From Branchiostoma floridae (Eukaryota > Chordata > Leptocardii > Amphioxiformes > Branchiostomatidae), in NCBI RefSeq assembly GCF_000003815.2, contig NC_049993.1, forward strand, positions 644,523 to 708,522: 64,000 bases of DNA, read 5' to 3'. Made by a program: the position numbers and the translations under genes. Of the stretch, positions 1-9,300 are shown piece by piece (the stretch's first letter is position 1; each line of letters starts with the position of its first letter). The notes beneath the pieces are model-generated. The model did not search any database. It worked only from the letters and a program-made list of their open reading frames with translations, and was not told where the DNA came from.

Positions 1-137
1 TCACAAAGTAACCATTCACCTGTCCAAACTGTACTGGCTTTGAAGTTTACATTTAAGCAGCATAGAGAAGGTTAAAGGTATACACAGGCTTGAAAAAAAT
101 CTCTATATAAAACAACAAGAAAGGTGAAGTTTCTGAC

Positions 138-770
138 CTTGTTCCCTTGTTTGTCTCCTGCATCTCTTTTCTTCTTGTTTTTGGCCTGTCCCTTTTTTGC
201 CTTCTTCCGTTCTGATTGGTCTGCCTCCTGCTGGGTGAAAGGTCGTTGGAAGCTTAAGGTACCATCTGTGTCGCCTGTTCCAGGTGTGCTGGGCTTCCCA
301 CTTCTCTGGTTGTTACGTCCCCTCTGCAGTATGGTGTACTGGCCACCAGGTGGCGTTGCAGTATTGTCTACTGTAATGCTCAGCTTGCCCTCAGTGGACT
401 GGACTTGTCTGGTTCCTCCAGCTGACTGGAGCCTGTCCCTACCACTCCTGTCCCTGAGGTCCTTAAACTGGGGTGAGCCAGTCTCATCCGATGTGAAGTC
501 CAGCCTCCCTTCCTTGTCTAATCTCTCCCCGCGGGCCAGCTTGTGCTGATGCTTCTTCCACGACTTCCTACCGCCTACTCGCCAGGAGTCGGGCCTGTCG
601 CCCTGCTTCTTGTCCCTGTTGGTTGGTCCGTTAAACTTGGGCTGCTCCGTCTGCACCAGCCTCTTCAGGTCCTGCTGGAGTTTCTCTGTGGCTCCGGGGT
701 TGATCTGTGGCCTGGTGCGAGGGCGAGCAGACACGATGCTGGGGTCATCGACCTCGATCGGGGATGCCAT
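138..770 (-). CDS. First coding exon of an unrecognised basic, low-complexity protein (runs off left edge)
   Basis: An ATG at 770 (reading leftwards) opens a frame of about 211 codons that ends at a good splice donor, AAG|GTCAGA, near 138. The frame beyond it is presumably intron, so the rest of the gene lies left of the window. The protein starts MASPIEVDDPS and is hydrophilic throughout. A mid segment is rich in Arg, Lys and Asp (DKKQGDRPDSWRVGGRKSW). The exon ends in a Lys-rich block (KKAKKGQAKNKKKRD) that could act as a nuclear or nucleolar signal. I see no signal peptide, membrane segment or catalytic motif, and I do not recognise the family. The reverse strand also has a 141-codon frame here, but it has no splice or family support. 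A retroelement tail begins about 35 bp upstream of the ATG, so the promoter is short or partly repeat-derived. Confidence 0.6.
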
Positions 771-805
771 GGCTCTGCCACTCTACTCCCCCCTATCCTG
801 CAAGA

Positions 806-940
806 TACAATGTCAATGTCAATGTTTTATTCAGTAAGGGTCTCGCGGGTAAACACACGTACACCCAAATATCAACCTTATTACACAGGCTTTACCATAA
901 CCACATAACACACATATGAACAATAGTCGCACACAAACAA
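806..940 (-). mobile_element. 3' end of a truncated non-LTR retroelement
   Basis: Read on the minus strand, the stretch ends in AATAAAACATTGACATTGACATTG-like sequence: a polyadenylation-type AATAAA followed by a short tandem ATTGAC tail. That is how many CR1/L2-like elements end. No reverse transcriptase is left. The insertion abuts the start of the minus-strand gene whose ATG is at 770. The boundary on the high-coordinate side is unclear. Confidence 0.4.
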
Positions 941-1430
941 TGACTTATCACATTCCGGTTAACATGTTCATAGCATTAATAATTGATTAAAATCAACATA
1001 TTGGACAACAGTACCGAGGTACAAACTGTGCAGATAATGGCTAAGTATCAAGCAACATCTCAGCATAAAACCTCAGCTGTCTTGCATGGGACAAAAAACA
1101 CTACAACTTCTTAAAAAGTACAAGCTTTTTTTATTGAAAAAGTATTTCCCATTGATATTAATATGCCAATAAGGTCTCATTTGCATTAAGTGTCTCAGTT
1201 GATCATCTTCTCTACCCAAATAGCACAAATTGCTCAAAGTATAAAGTATCATCTTCGCAAAGGCTATTGTAGAATCAGGCCTAACTTGAAGAAAAAAAAA
1301 TTCCAGTTTCATGTTTCAGTCCTGAAAAAAAATAGGGTTGGTAGGTAGGGATTATCATTTAAATTTTTTTTAGACTTTGGCTAAAACTGTACATAATGAT
1401 ACAATACAGTTTGACAAAGTAAAACTGAAA

Positions 1431-2050
1431 TATATACATATTATATCATTTGTGATCCAGAGAAAGGACAAAATACACAAATTCACTTCGCATATCAACC
1501 GTACAAACAGTGCCATCAAATTCACCGTTGAAAGGGAGAGAGAAGGCAAGTTACCGATGCTGGACACTTTGATTCATCAAAGGCCTGATGGTACCAGGGT
1601 TCTAGCCAAGATTTTATTTTAGCATAGTGGGAATGGCATGGTAGCGAAGCGACCAATCAGGAGATTGGTGTGGAAGGGGGTCATTTTGAAAATGCAGAGT
1701 TAAAAGTTGTCACTCTGTTAACATCACATGTAATTTGAAGGATTTGCAATTTTGAGTGGCATATGATCATTTTTCATTGTTCAGACATTGATTAGACATT
1801 GTTGAACAAGCAAATGATAGCTAAGCACCACTACACTAGTTAAAAATAAGCGTAGTGGCACTTATTTTAGCGTAGTGGTCAAAAATTTTAGCGTAGTGGC
1901 CCACTACGCTAAAATGCACTAGCTAGAACCCTGGGTACGCTCTATGCCACCATCTATCGGAAACCAACTCACACGGATCTGTATCTGAATTTCTCAAGCC
2001 ATCACCCTCTCCAGCACAAAATTGGCGTAGTATGGACAAGGGCCACAGTA
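1431..2050 (+). pseudogene. Penelope-like element reverse transcriptase relic, split by a MITE
   Basis: Two separated stretches read as one Penelope-type reverse transcriptase. Positions 1431-1594 encode a degenerate fingers/palm end followed by KFTVEREREGKLPMLDTL and HQRPDGT. After the insertion at 1595-1933, positions 1934-2045 continue with IYRKPTHTDLYLNF and SHHPLQHKIGVV. The family motif LDTL..R.DG....VYRKPTHTD.YL.F.SHHPLQHK is clearly recognisable. The frame resumes correctly when the MITE and one copy of its GGTAC target duplication are left out. The YVDD-like catalytic box is degraded (YIHIIS), so the copy is dead. A C-terminal GIY-YIG piece of the same class lies at 43116-43510. Confidence 0.75.
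1595..1933. mobile_element. hAT-like MITE with CAGGGTTCTAGC termini, target duplication GGTAC
   Basis: The element begins CAGGGTTCTAGC and ends GCTAGAACCCTG, an inverted pair. It is flanked by GGTAC at 1590-1594 and again at 1934-1938. Its right half repeats the decamer AGCGTAGTGG several times in both orientations. The CAGGG start is typical of hAT transposons, although hAT usually makes 8-bp duplications; 5-6 bp subfamilies are known. It has no coding capacity. Confidence 0.7.
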
Positions 2051-3493
2051 TTTCATTACCGTTAGGGCACTTAAACATGACATACATTGTATGTAACTAG
2101 AAAAGAGAGAAACATCGATAAACATCAATTTCGCAAATAATTACCTAATTTACATAATTAATGAGATATTGTTATTAGTGTTACATGATGAAAATTCCAT
2201 TCTTGTGACACTTGGTAGCAACATGTATGCAATTTGAACATGCGGACGAAAGTCATGCAAATTAGGGTCTCATTTATGAGAAAATGCTACAGTACCTTTC
2301 TTTGCTTGAACTTTGAATCACCCTTTAGTTAAACACATTGTTTCTTAGATGTTTAGGGGGCCGCCATCATCTTGTTGATGTTTCTGCTTCTTCTTAGATA
2401 GAGGAAATCAACTGATATCTTTTATGCAAATGAGGACGTAATTTCTATAATCAATGAGAAACATATTTATAATAGGTCACTCGTCACAAGAGATCACCTT
2501 AAAAGCTTTCGTGTTAACAGCAATGCCGTACAAACATCCATCGCATAAAACAATCTTCATACATACAGCCAGGCAAAAGGATAGAACACAAATACAACAA
2601 ACCTACAACAATCATTAACACTAATAAACAATAAAACCATAGCCATGGCAATAGTTTTTATTGCCACATTTATTTTACTTCTGTGGTAGCAATAACTGAC
2701 AGTTAATTGACGGTGGGGGGATAATAACAAAAAAGTCAGCACTATGGGACAGACTAACAGTAGGGGAGGGGGGCATTGACGCCGATTTTCCCACATACAT
2801 TGGCTGGCGGAATCGGCCGGTTGCTTTTCTCGAGCTGCCGGCAGCGTTAGGAATTATCATCGAAGCAGCACTGTCCCCAAACAGGAGATTTTTGCAAAAT
2901 TGTCTATATTTACTAAATGTCCGTCAACAATTACAGATTTTTTAGGACGAAATTTAACTTTCTAATTTTTAATTTACTAATGTTATCCACTGAAAGTCGG
3001 AGCTCGAGGCTAATATAATGCTCAAGCTTTATTTTTCAAACATTTGAATACATCCTCACTGTTGGAGGAAACCAATTTTTCCATGGCTCTCTCCCCAATC
3101 CGAGAAAGTTCTCCTTGGCACTCCCCCCAAGCCAAAAAAATTTCCCTATTCCCCCCAGACGACAGCCTTTCCCCCACTATCAAAACATTGTCCCTGTTGA
3201 CGACCATCAGAAAGGGACAACCTTTGTGGACAGACAGACTGCCCCTACGGCTGCCTAGCTTTGGGACTGAGATGAGATGATGTGTTCATCAAAGATACCT
3301 ACAGATAATCATGAAAATTCATTTGCCCTTGTTGGTTTATCATGTGTTAACATCTGCAACTAAATCAGTTTACCTTCCAGGTAGAAATGTTAGGCTAAAC
3401 CATGTGAAGGTAAACAATCTGTATTTCACTACTACTACTAGTATTTGCTTGCAAATGTTACCTTTCTAGTTTGTTTATATTTTTGTATACTGG
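2051..3493. other. Intergenic, no gene recognised
   Basis: AT-rich sequence with short frames of at most about 80 codons, none with family features or splice support. I see no tRNA, conserved motif or clear transposon end here. Confidence 0.5.
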
Positions 3494-3756
3494 TGTTATG
3501 TATTGTATTGTATCGTATATTATGTAATTGTATTTGAATTTGTTTATTGTAACTGTCGCGTTCTGGCGGCCCTTCTTCGTAGTAAACAACAACAACTCGA
3601 CGTGCTCGAGCGGGCGGTGGCCCCGTTCGGAGAAGGGTGTTCTAGAACCGTCAGAACGCGACCAGTAATGCGATTCAAAATAAAAGCAGTCTGGGTTTGA
3701 TCGTCTCACAAGACAGACGTGTCGTCAATTCGTCCGACTAGTTGATATATCCAACA
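3494..3756 (+). repeat. 5' LTR of copy 1, with aberrant U5
   Basis: The first 190 bases differ from the 3' LTR by about two substitutions. They include the AATAAA polyadenylation signal near 3679. The last 60-70 bases, which correspond to U5, do not match the 3' LTR or either LTR of copy 2. Confidence 0.85.
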
Positions 3757-3757
3757 T

Positions 3758-3775
3758 TGGTGGCAGCGGTGGGAT
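3758..3775 (+). promoter_or_regulatory. Primer-binding site, tRNA-Leu (AAG-type 3' end)
   Basis: TGGTGGCAGCGGTGGGAT is the reverse complement of ATCCCACCGCTGCCACCA, the CCA-ended 3' terminus of tRNA-Leu(AAG) as known in animals. All 18 positions match. Confidence 0.8.
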
Positions 3776-3776
3776 G

Positions 3777-3790
3777 CCGCTTTCGAGCGG
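3777..3790 (+). promoter_or_regulatory. Small hairpin directly after the primer-binding site
   Basis: CCGCT-TTCG-AGCGG forms a perfect 5-bp stem with a UUCG loop, one base after the primer-binding site. The same hairpin lies at 33788-33801 in copy 2. This is where retroelement packaging or priming signals usually lie; the function is inferred. Confidence 0.5.
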
Positions 3791-3896
3791 CCGGACCCGT
3801 GATGAAACACCATCCTAGGCCCTCTGCCCGCTACCGTGTCGCCCGACTCGCCCGGAGACCATCGGCCAACCGCCTGATCACCCGACAACGTCTACC

Positions 3897-4109
3897 ATGT
3901 GTCAAGCCGTCTCCGCTCGCTGCCGCTGTCGACAGAGCCCGACTCCACTCCACCCTGACGCCGTCCGTCGCCGACCGCGTGTACCTTGGTACACCAAGGA
4001 CCCGTCCCTGAGCACTGTCCGTGTCGACCACAGCTACCCTTGTCACCACTGTGAATTTTTGAGAATGAGCACTGGCGAAAGCTTCTGCTGTGACCAGACC
4101 GAACTGTAA
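3897..4109 (+). other. Small candidate ORF inside the LTR element, copy 1 (70 aa)
   Basis: The frame begins MCQAVSARCRCRQSP and ends FCCDQTEL. The corresponding frame in copy 2 (33909-34094, 61 aa) has the same start and the same end. The middle differs by a net 27 bases made of two indels that each shift the frame but cancel out. It may be a short Cys/Arg-rich peptide or chance. I do not recognise it. Confidence 0.25.
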
Positions 4110-4199
4110 AAGGGCCTCTACTTGCTCCAGGAAGGCCACTGAACTGTCATAACGCAAGACCTACGAACTTGTATGAAATGTATTGCTGCACGATGTCCT

Positions 4200-4870
4200 G
4201 TCCATAATGTGTTATGTATTTTGTCTGGAGAGTATTGTGATATTAATGTATTGACCGTCTATTGTGGTGCTTACCTAGGGAGAACTAGAGCCTGCGGGAC
4301 GACACTCCTAGGAAGAAGACTACTTTGTCCTTTGTCAGAACCTGCGAGGTTGCTGATTGTCAAGGAAATATTGTCACGATGATTGAATTTTGTATATTGA
4401 AACTATTTGAACTGATGCTTACCAAGTATACTAGTAGAATCAATGACATTATTGATGCCTGCGGGGCGACTACTGCTAGTAAGACTATCCTGACCACACT
4501 GAGGGTGTGCCCACATGTACTATTGTTTGTGTTTTAAGATAGCGTTCTCTATGCCTTGACCGTAAGCCTGCGGGATAACGTTGATGCCTTGTTGAACCAA
4601 TGCTGTGCTGTATTCTGAATTTTGATTGTGTGATGCTTGCCTAAGGAGCGCTGATGCCTGCGGGACGTCTCTCCTAGGAAGATCAATGGTTGTATGATGC
4701 TCGCCTTAGGAGATAGAATGATTGCCTACGGGCCGACCCTATCCCTAAGTGCTTATACTTGATGTGGAAACTGCGTGTACTTGCCTAGCTAGATGTGGAA
4801 ACCGTGTATTTGTAGCTACATAGAACGACTGCCTGCGGGCCGACCCTATGGAATGTTTGTTATGTCCAAT
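4200..4870 (+). repeat. Serial hairpin units with a GCCTGCGGG core
   Basis: The core GCCTGCGGGnCGAC or a close variant recurs about six times (near 4292, 4457, 4565, 4651, 4722 and 4832). Several cores sit between arms that can pair. Examples are CCTAGGGAG with CTCCTAGG, CCTAAGGAG with CTCCTAGG, and CTTAGGAGATAG with CTATCCCTAAG. Copy 2 preserves the same succession at about 34230-34910. The sequence looks like a run of structured RNA modules rather than protein code. Confidence 0.6.
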
Positions 4871-5049
4871 GTACAGTAGTTCTGCGCCTTGAAGTACTTC
4901 GAAGTGGTGAGTCCACAGAAATATTTTTAGTATTGAAAGCGACACCTATAACTAGCTCAGACTTGATTTTAAAAGATATATGATTAGATTTGGTGAGATA
5001 AAAGGATAACTAGCAGGTGAGGACACCTGCTAACTTGAGGGGGGAGGAA

Positions 5050-5315
5050 TGTTATGTATTGTATTGTATCGTATATTATGTAATTGTATTTGAATTTGTT
5101 TATTGTAACTGTCGCGTTCTGGCGGCCCTTCTTCGTAGTAAACAACAACAACTCGACATGCTCGAGCGGGCGGTGGCCCCGTTCGGAGAAGGGTGTTATA
5201 GAACCGTCAGAACGCGACCAGTAATGCGATTCAAAATAAAAGCAGTCTTGTCTTGATCGTCCTACAAGTGTGACGTTTGTCTTGTGTGTCTCCGTCTTTG
5301 GTCCTCCTTCCAACA
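5050..5315 (+). repeat. 3' LTR of copy 1
   Basis: It starts TGTTATG directly after the purine tract and ends CCAACA before CTGG. Its U5 resembles that of copy 2, unlike the U5 of its own 5' LTR. Confidence 0.85.
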
Positions 5316-6394
5316 CTGGTATGTGTGTGGAACAAAGAGCACAGCTCCTCAAGGGCAGAGGTACTACTCCCTGTCCGTCACCCTACAGTTGGGTGGCAGT
5401 GTGTACCGTATATTTTCATAAGATTACTTACCATACTGGGCAAATTATTTCTACTTGCCAGAACCAAATTTTCACTCAATCCATCACTGGGCAATGAGGA
5501 AAATTATGGACTACTCCTGTATACATGAAGCACACCAACATCTACCAGCATCTAATATAAAGAGAAAACTGGCTTCATGTAAAATGAACTGTAATATTCT
5601 TTCCAGCCAGATCAAAATGAGATAAGATGACGCAACTTTACAGTCAAGTTTATCAACATGGGATATTTTACTGTTTGTTCTTATTGATCAAACAATATGA
5701 AATGGACAAAATTCAAATATCTATTTGTTTCCATCAGTATCTGTTTCTGTCTGTAGTAATGCTCTGATAACAGTCTCTGTTTCTTATAGTCATGTTATAG
5801 ACGGCAACACTGCTTATTTTGTGTGTTCGATTCAAGTTCCGCTGGAACATGCATGTTGGTTAGAAAATTATGTTCTGAAAAACACCCCCTTCCAGACAAG
5901 AAGTGAAACAACGTTAGAATTAGGTGAACGCCAACAATTCAGTACTTACGTAGGTTCTCTCCAAATGGCTGAAGACTCCCAGATGTCGTCACCAGCCTCA
6001 CCAGTGTCGGCAGAAGGTTGTACAAGAGTAACTTCTCTACCAAAATAGTGAGTACTAAAGATCTGCAACCGCCATGATGGATTTGTGAGTGGAGGCCAAA
6101 GGTCGACCTTCAGAATATTGTAATTTTTTCGCTCTTCCCGAGTTTAGCACTCAGTATCAGAACCATTTCCATAGAAATATATATCATAGATCTATACGTG
6201 TAAATAGAAACATTTATAACCAAAAGAAAAATTTTAACTCTACTCTATTCCCCCGCAAGCCTTTGCGCCATTCGTAAACAAAGATGGCTTCCGCAGGTTT
6301 GCAGAATTGATGAAAACTTGAAGAATTTCTATAAAATGGGACGATGTTGTGCTGTTCTACCTTAAACTGCTTGCTATAACTACGTGTTTGAAAC
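5316..6394. other. Region upstream of REXO1
   Basis: No recognisable gene. A 107-codon frame at 5725-6048 has no family features. The REXO1 promoter and any 5' untranslated exon should lie here, but I cannot place a TATA box or initiator with confidence. Confidence 0.4.
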
Positions 6395-9300
6395 ATGTTT
6401 ACCTCGTCAGGGTTTTTCAAGACCAGTCCGTGCCCTTTTCTGGCGGAAGGCGTGTGTGACAGGTCGCACTGCCACTTCAAGCATGGTGAGAAACTCACTG
6501 ACATTTTACCCAGGGTTGGACAGTTTTTGTCGTGGAGACGTTTGCTTTGTTATCAGCATTTCTTCCAAATAATGCAGCCACTGTGAGCTACTAGAGTAAA
6601 GAGAGAGAGAGGAGTTCTTCTGTTTAATATGTAGGATGGTGTTATATTTGGAATATCAAAAAACTAAATTATGAAAGTAGTATTTTTGGCAGCAATTTTT
6701 TTCTCAACTCTCGAAGAGAGGCCCAACAAAATTTATATGTTGTGGTTCTGATTTACAGTTCTTGAAAATGAAGCTTTCACAAGCATGGAGCCGGGACTCC
6801 AGCAGAGCCCCACGTTATAAAAAACTGGTGACCTGGGACCCCGCATTTTAATGTAGGGAATGCGATATTATTAAAGATGGATGTTTCCCTCCGTTGTTGC
6901 AGAGGTTTGGGAACACTGAAGGGGCCCAGAGCGATTTTTAGAGCAATAAAATTTGAGATATTCTGGATCTAGCAATTGGTACGATATTGACATTTACTGT
7001 GAATGCAGAAATGTTCACGATGGATTAATGTTCACGGTTTTTGCGGTGACCACTTCACTGTAAACTTAAAACCACCGCGTAAGTTCTTAACACCGACGTC
7101 TCATCTTTGCTCAATGAAGGTCCAAATGCAATTATGAGATAGTGTTATTTAACAATACTGTATGGAAGAATGACTTAAAAATTGAATTTGTAAAAAAGGA
7201 AAAAAATCGCTCTGGGTCCCCTTAAGAAGCCCATGGACGGACAAAATAAGTAACACCTTGAAGTTGATGCTTTGGATGTCAAGATTCCATTTTATAACAT
7301 TGAATATCATGAAGTTGAAAATGTTATTTGTCACAAACTGACATTTTTCCCTCCCACCCCAGAGAGGCCAACACAAACAGAATCAGCCAGCAGCCAATCA
7401 GGAAGTGACGTCTCTCAGGAAGACTCTCCGGGCCACGCCTCCACCGTCCTCAGGATTGACATCGTCAAGGATGCCGTGGTTAAAGTGCGGAACGCTATGG
7501 AAAAGGAACAGAGGGATCTGGGTCATCACCATGGTAACTACATGCCCTATGACCCATCTGCGAGCGAGGTGCCCGCCCCGGCCGTCCACACAAAACTCCC
7601 CAGTACCATGCCCGGCATCGCGGGAACACTGGAGTACCGACCCACTCCCATAGCCGAGCTGAAGAAGCGCCAAGCTGCCGGGGCTGACGTGATTGGACAG
7701 GAGCATGACGAATATGACCCGACCCGTCCATCCACAGATATAGGCGGAAGCTTAGGTTACCGCCCCACTCCTATCACTGAGTTAGACGTCCAAGATCCAC
7801 CCGTCAACAAGTATTCAGAGGCTTTCAAATATCAAGGAACAGACATGGAGTATGACCCTATCATGAATTATTGTGCCATTCCAAAACAACAGAAGAGGAA
7901 ATTGGCAGATATTTCTGAGCAAGGCTGTGAGGCTGTTGGGTCGGCACAGCCGGTCAGTAAACAAAGGAAGCTAGGGAGAGATCGGCGTGTTGTAGACACT
8001 ACTCAGGACAGTTTAGAACTCACAGAAGGCACAAGAGCAGACAACGTCAGCAATAACAAGGAGATAGAGCCCAGAATCTCACAATCAGATATGTCTCAAG
8101 ATTCAAGCAATAATGAGAGAACGCTCAGAGTCTCTGAATCAGATATGGCATCAGACACTGGCTTGGGTATTTCAGTAAAAGGGAATAGAACAAAGTCAAA
8201 GAGCTCTGTGAAGAAAACTGGAAAGCTGAGTAGTGATGTTTCCTCTGCACCAGGCAGAGATGACATCAAGAGGAGAAAAACTTCAAAACACCCAAAAGAT
8301 GCACACATTTGTAAAGATGAGTCTGATGAAAAGGCAGCAAAGCATGGTGATGTCTCTTTAGTAAAAAGTAAAGTTAGAACCAAAGAAAAGGATGTGAAAT
8401 CTAAGGTTGATGGAAAGAAGAAAAACTCTACAAGTAAAAACCCTACGAAAGAAGTGAACACAACACACAAGGAGAGTCAACAGCAATCTAAGGTGAAAAG
8501 ATTGACAACAGAAAACAGGTCTGCATCTAAGACTAAGTCATCTTCAACACTGAAAAGCACAGACAAAAACTTTTCTAAAACAAGCAGATGTGAGAAGGTG
8601 TTTGATGAAGAGAATTCCTCCAACTATTTACCTAGGGGCACGGAGGGAGATGACTCTACTGTTGACTCAGTTTCTGAGGATTGCTCATCTAATGATGTGT
8701 CAGACTGGAAAAAGAAGAGAAGACTGAAGAGAGTGAGGCATGAGGAAACCCGACATCAAGCACCAGAAGATGAGGTGTATGTCAGCAGTACCTCAGACGA
8801 GTGTAACACTGAGTATGGCAGCTTGATGGAAGACGACAGGAAGGGAATAGAACACATAAAGCATTCAGTATCCTTAATGAAGAGTGGAACCAGCAAAATA
8901 TCAGAAAGTTATCATCCTAAACTTGCTGAAAAAATGGATAATCGGATAAAAATCAAAAAACAAACATTGAACCCAAGTGATTCGGAGGAATATTTGAGCA
9001 AGCTGAAAAGCACAAAATTGAAGCAAAATACTAGATCTGAATTGCCAGAAGGCAAAGCTAGTAAAAGTCATAAACAATGTGGAACAGATAGTAAATGTAT
9101 CAAAGCTAGTTCTGAGGGATTTAAAAGCAGCCATGAACATGGAAAAGGGAAAGAAGGAAACTTTAAGGTTAAATCAAAGTCAACATCTAGCTGCTCTTCA
9201 AACTCTGTGTCCAAGAAAGGAGCCAATAATGACAAACATGGAAAAATAATGGCTCACAAAAGTTCAAGGTCACAAAAGAAATTGATTCCTGACTCGGACA

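Larger units (their letters stand above)
3494..5315 (+). mobile_element. Complete non-autonomous LTR retrotransposon, copy 1
   Basis: Two direct repeats of about 265 bp, starting TGTTATG and ending CCAACA, enclose about 1.3 kb. The LTRs are 3494-3756 and 5050-5315. A CTGG duplication flanks the element (3490-3493 and 5316-5319). One base after the 5' LTR is TGGTGGCAGCGGTGGGAT (3758-3775), complementary to the CCA-ended 3' terminus of a leucine tRNA of the AAG type. A purine tract GAGGGGGGAGGAA sits directly before the 3' LTR. The interior has no gag, protease, reverse transcriptase or integrase; the longest sense frames are below 110 codons. It must therefore borrow enzymes from a relative. 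Its two LTRs match in U3-R but differ strongly in U5. The interior is built of repeated potential hairpins. Confidence 0.9.

Noticed and set aside
124-549. 141-codon plus-strand frame with a hydrophobic start
   Set aside because: Antisense shadow of the Lys/Arg-rich minus-strand exon; hydrophobicity is the mirror of basic codons.
5725-6048. 107-codon frame upstream of REXO1, ending near a GTGAGT
   Set aside because: No acceptor, no family features, and the REXO1 start at 6395 is independently supported by its CCCH-like finger. A 5' untranslated exon remains possible.
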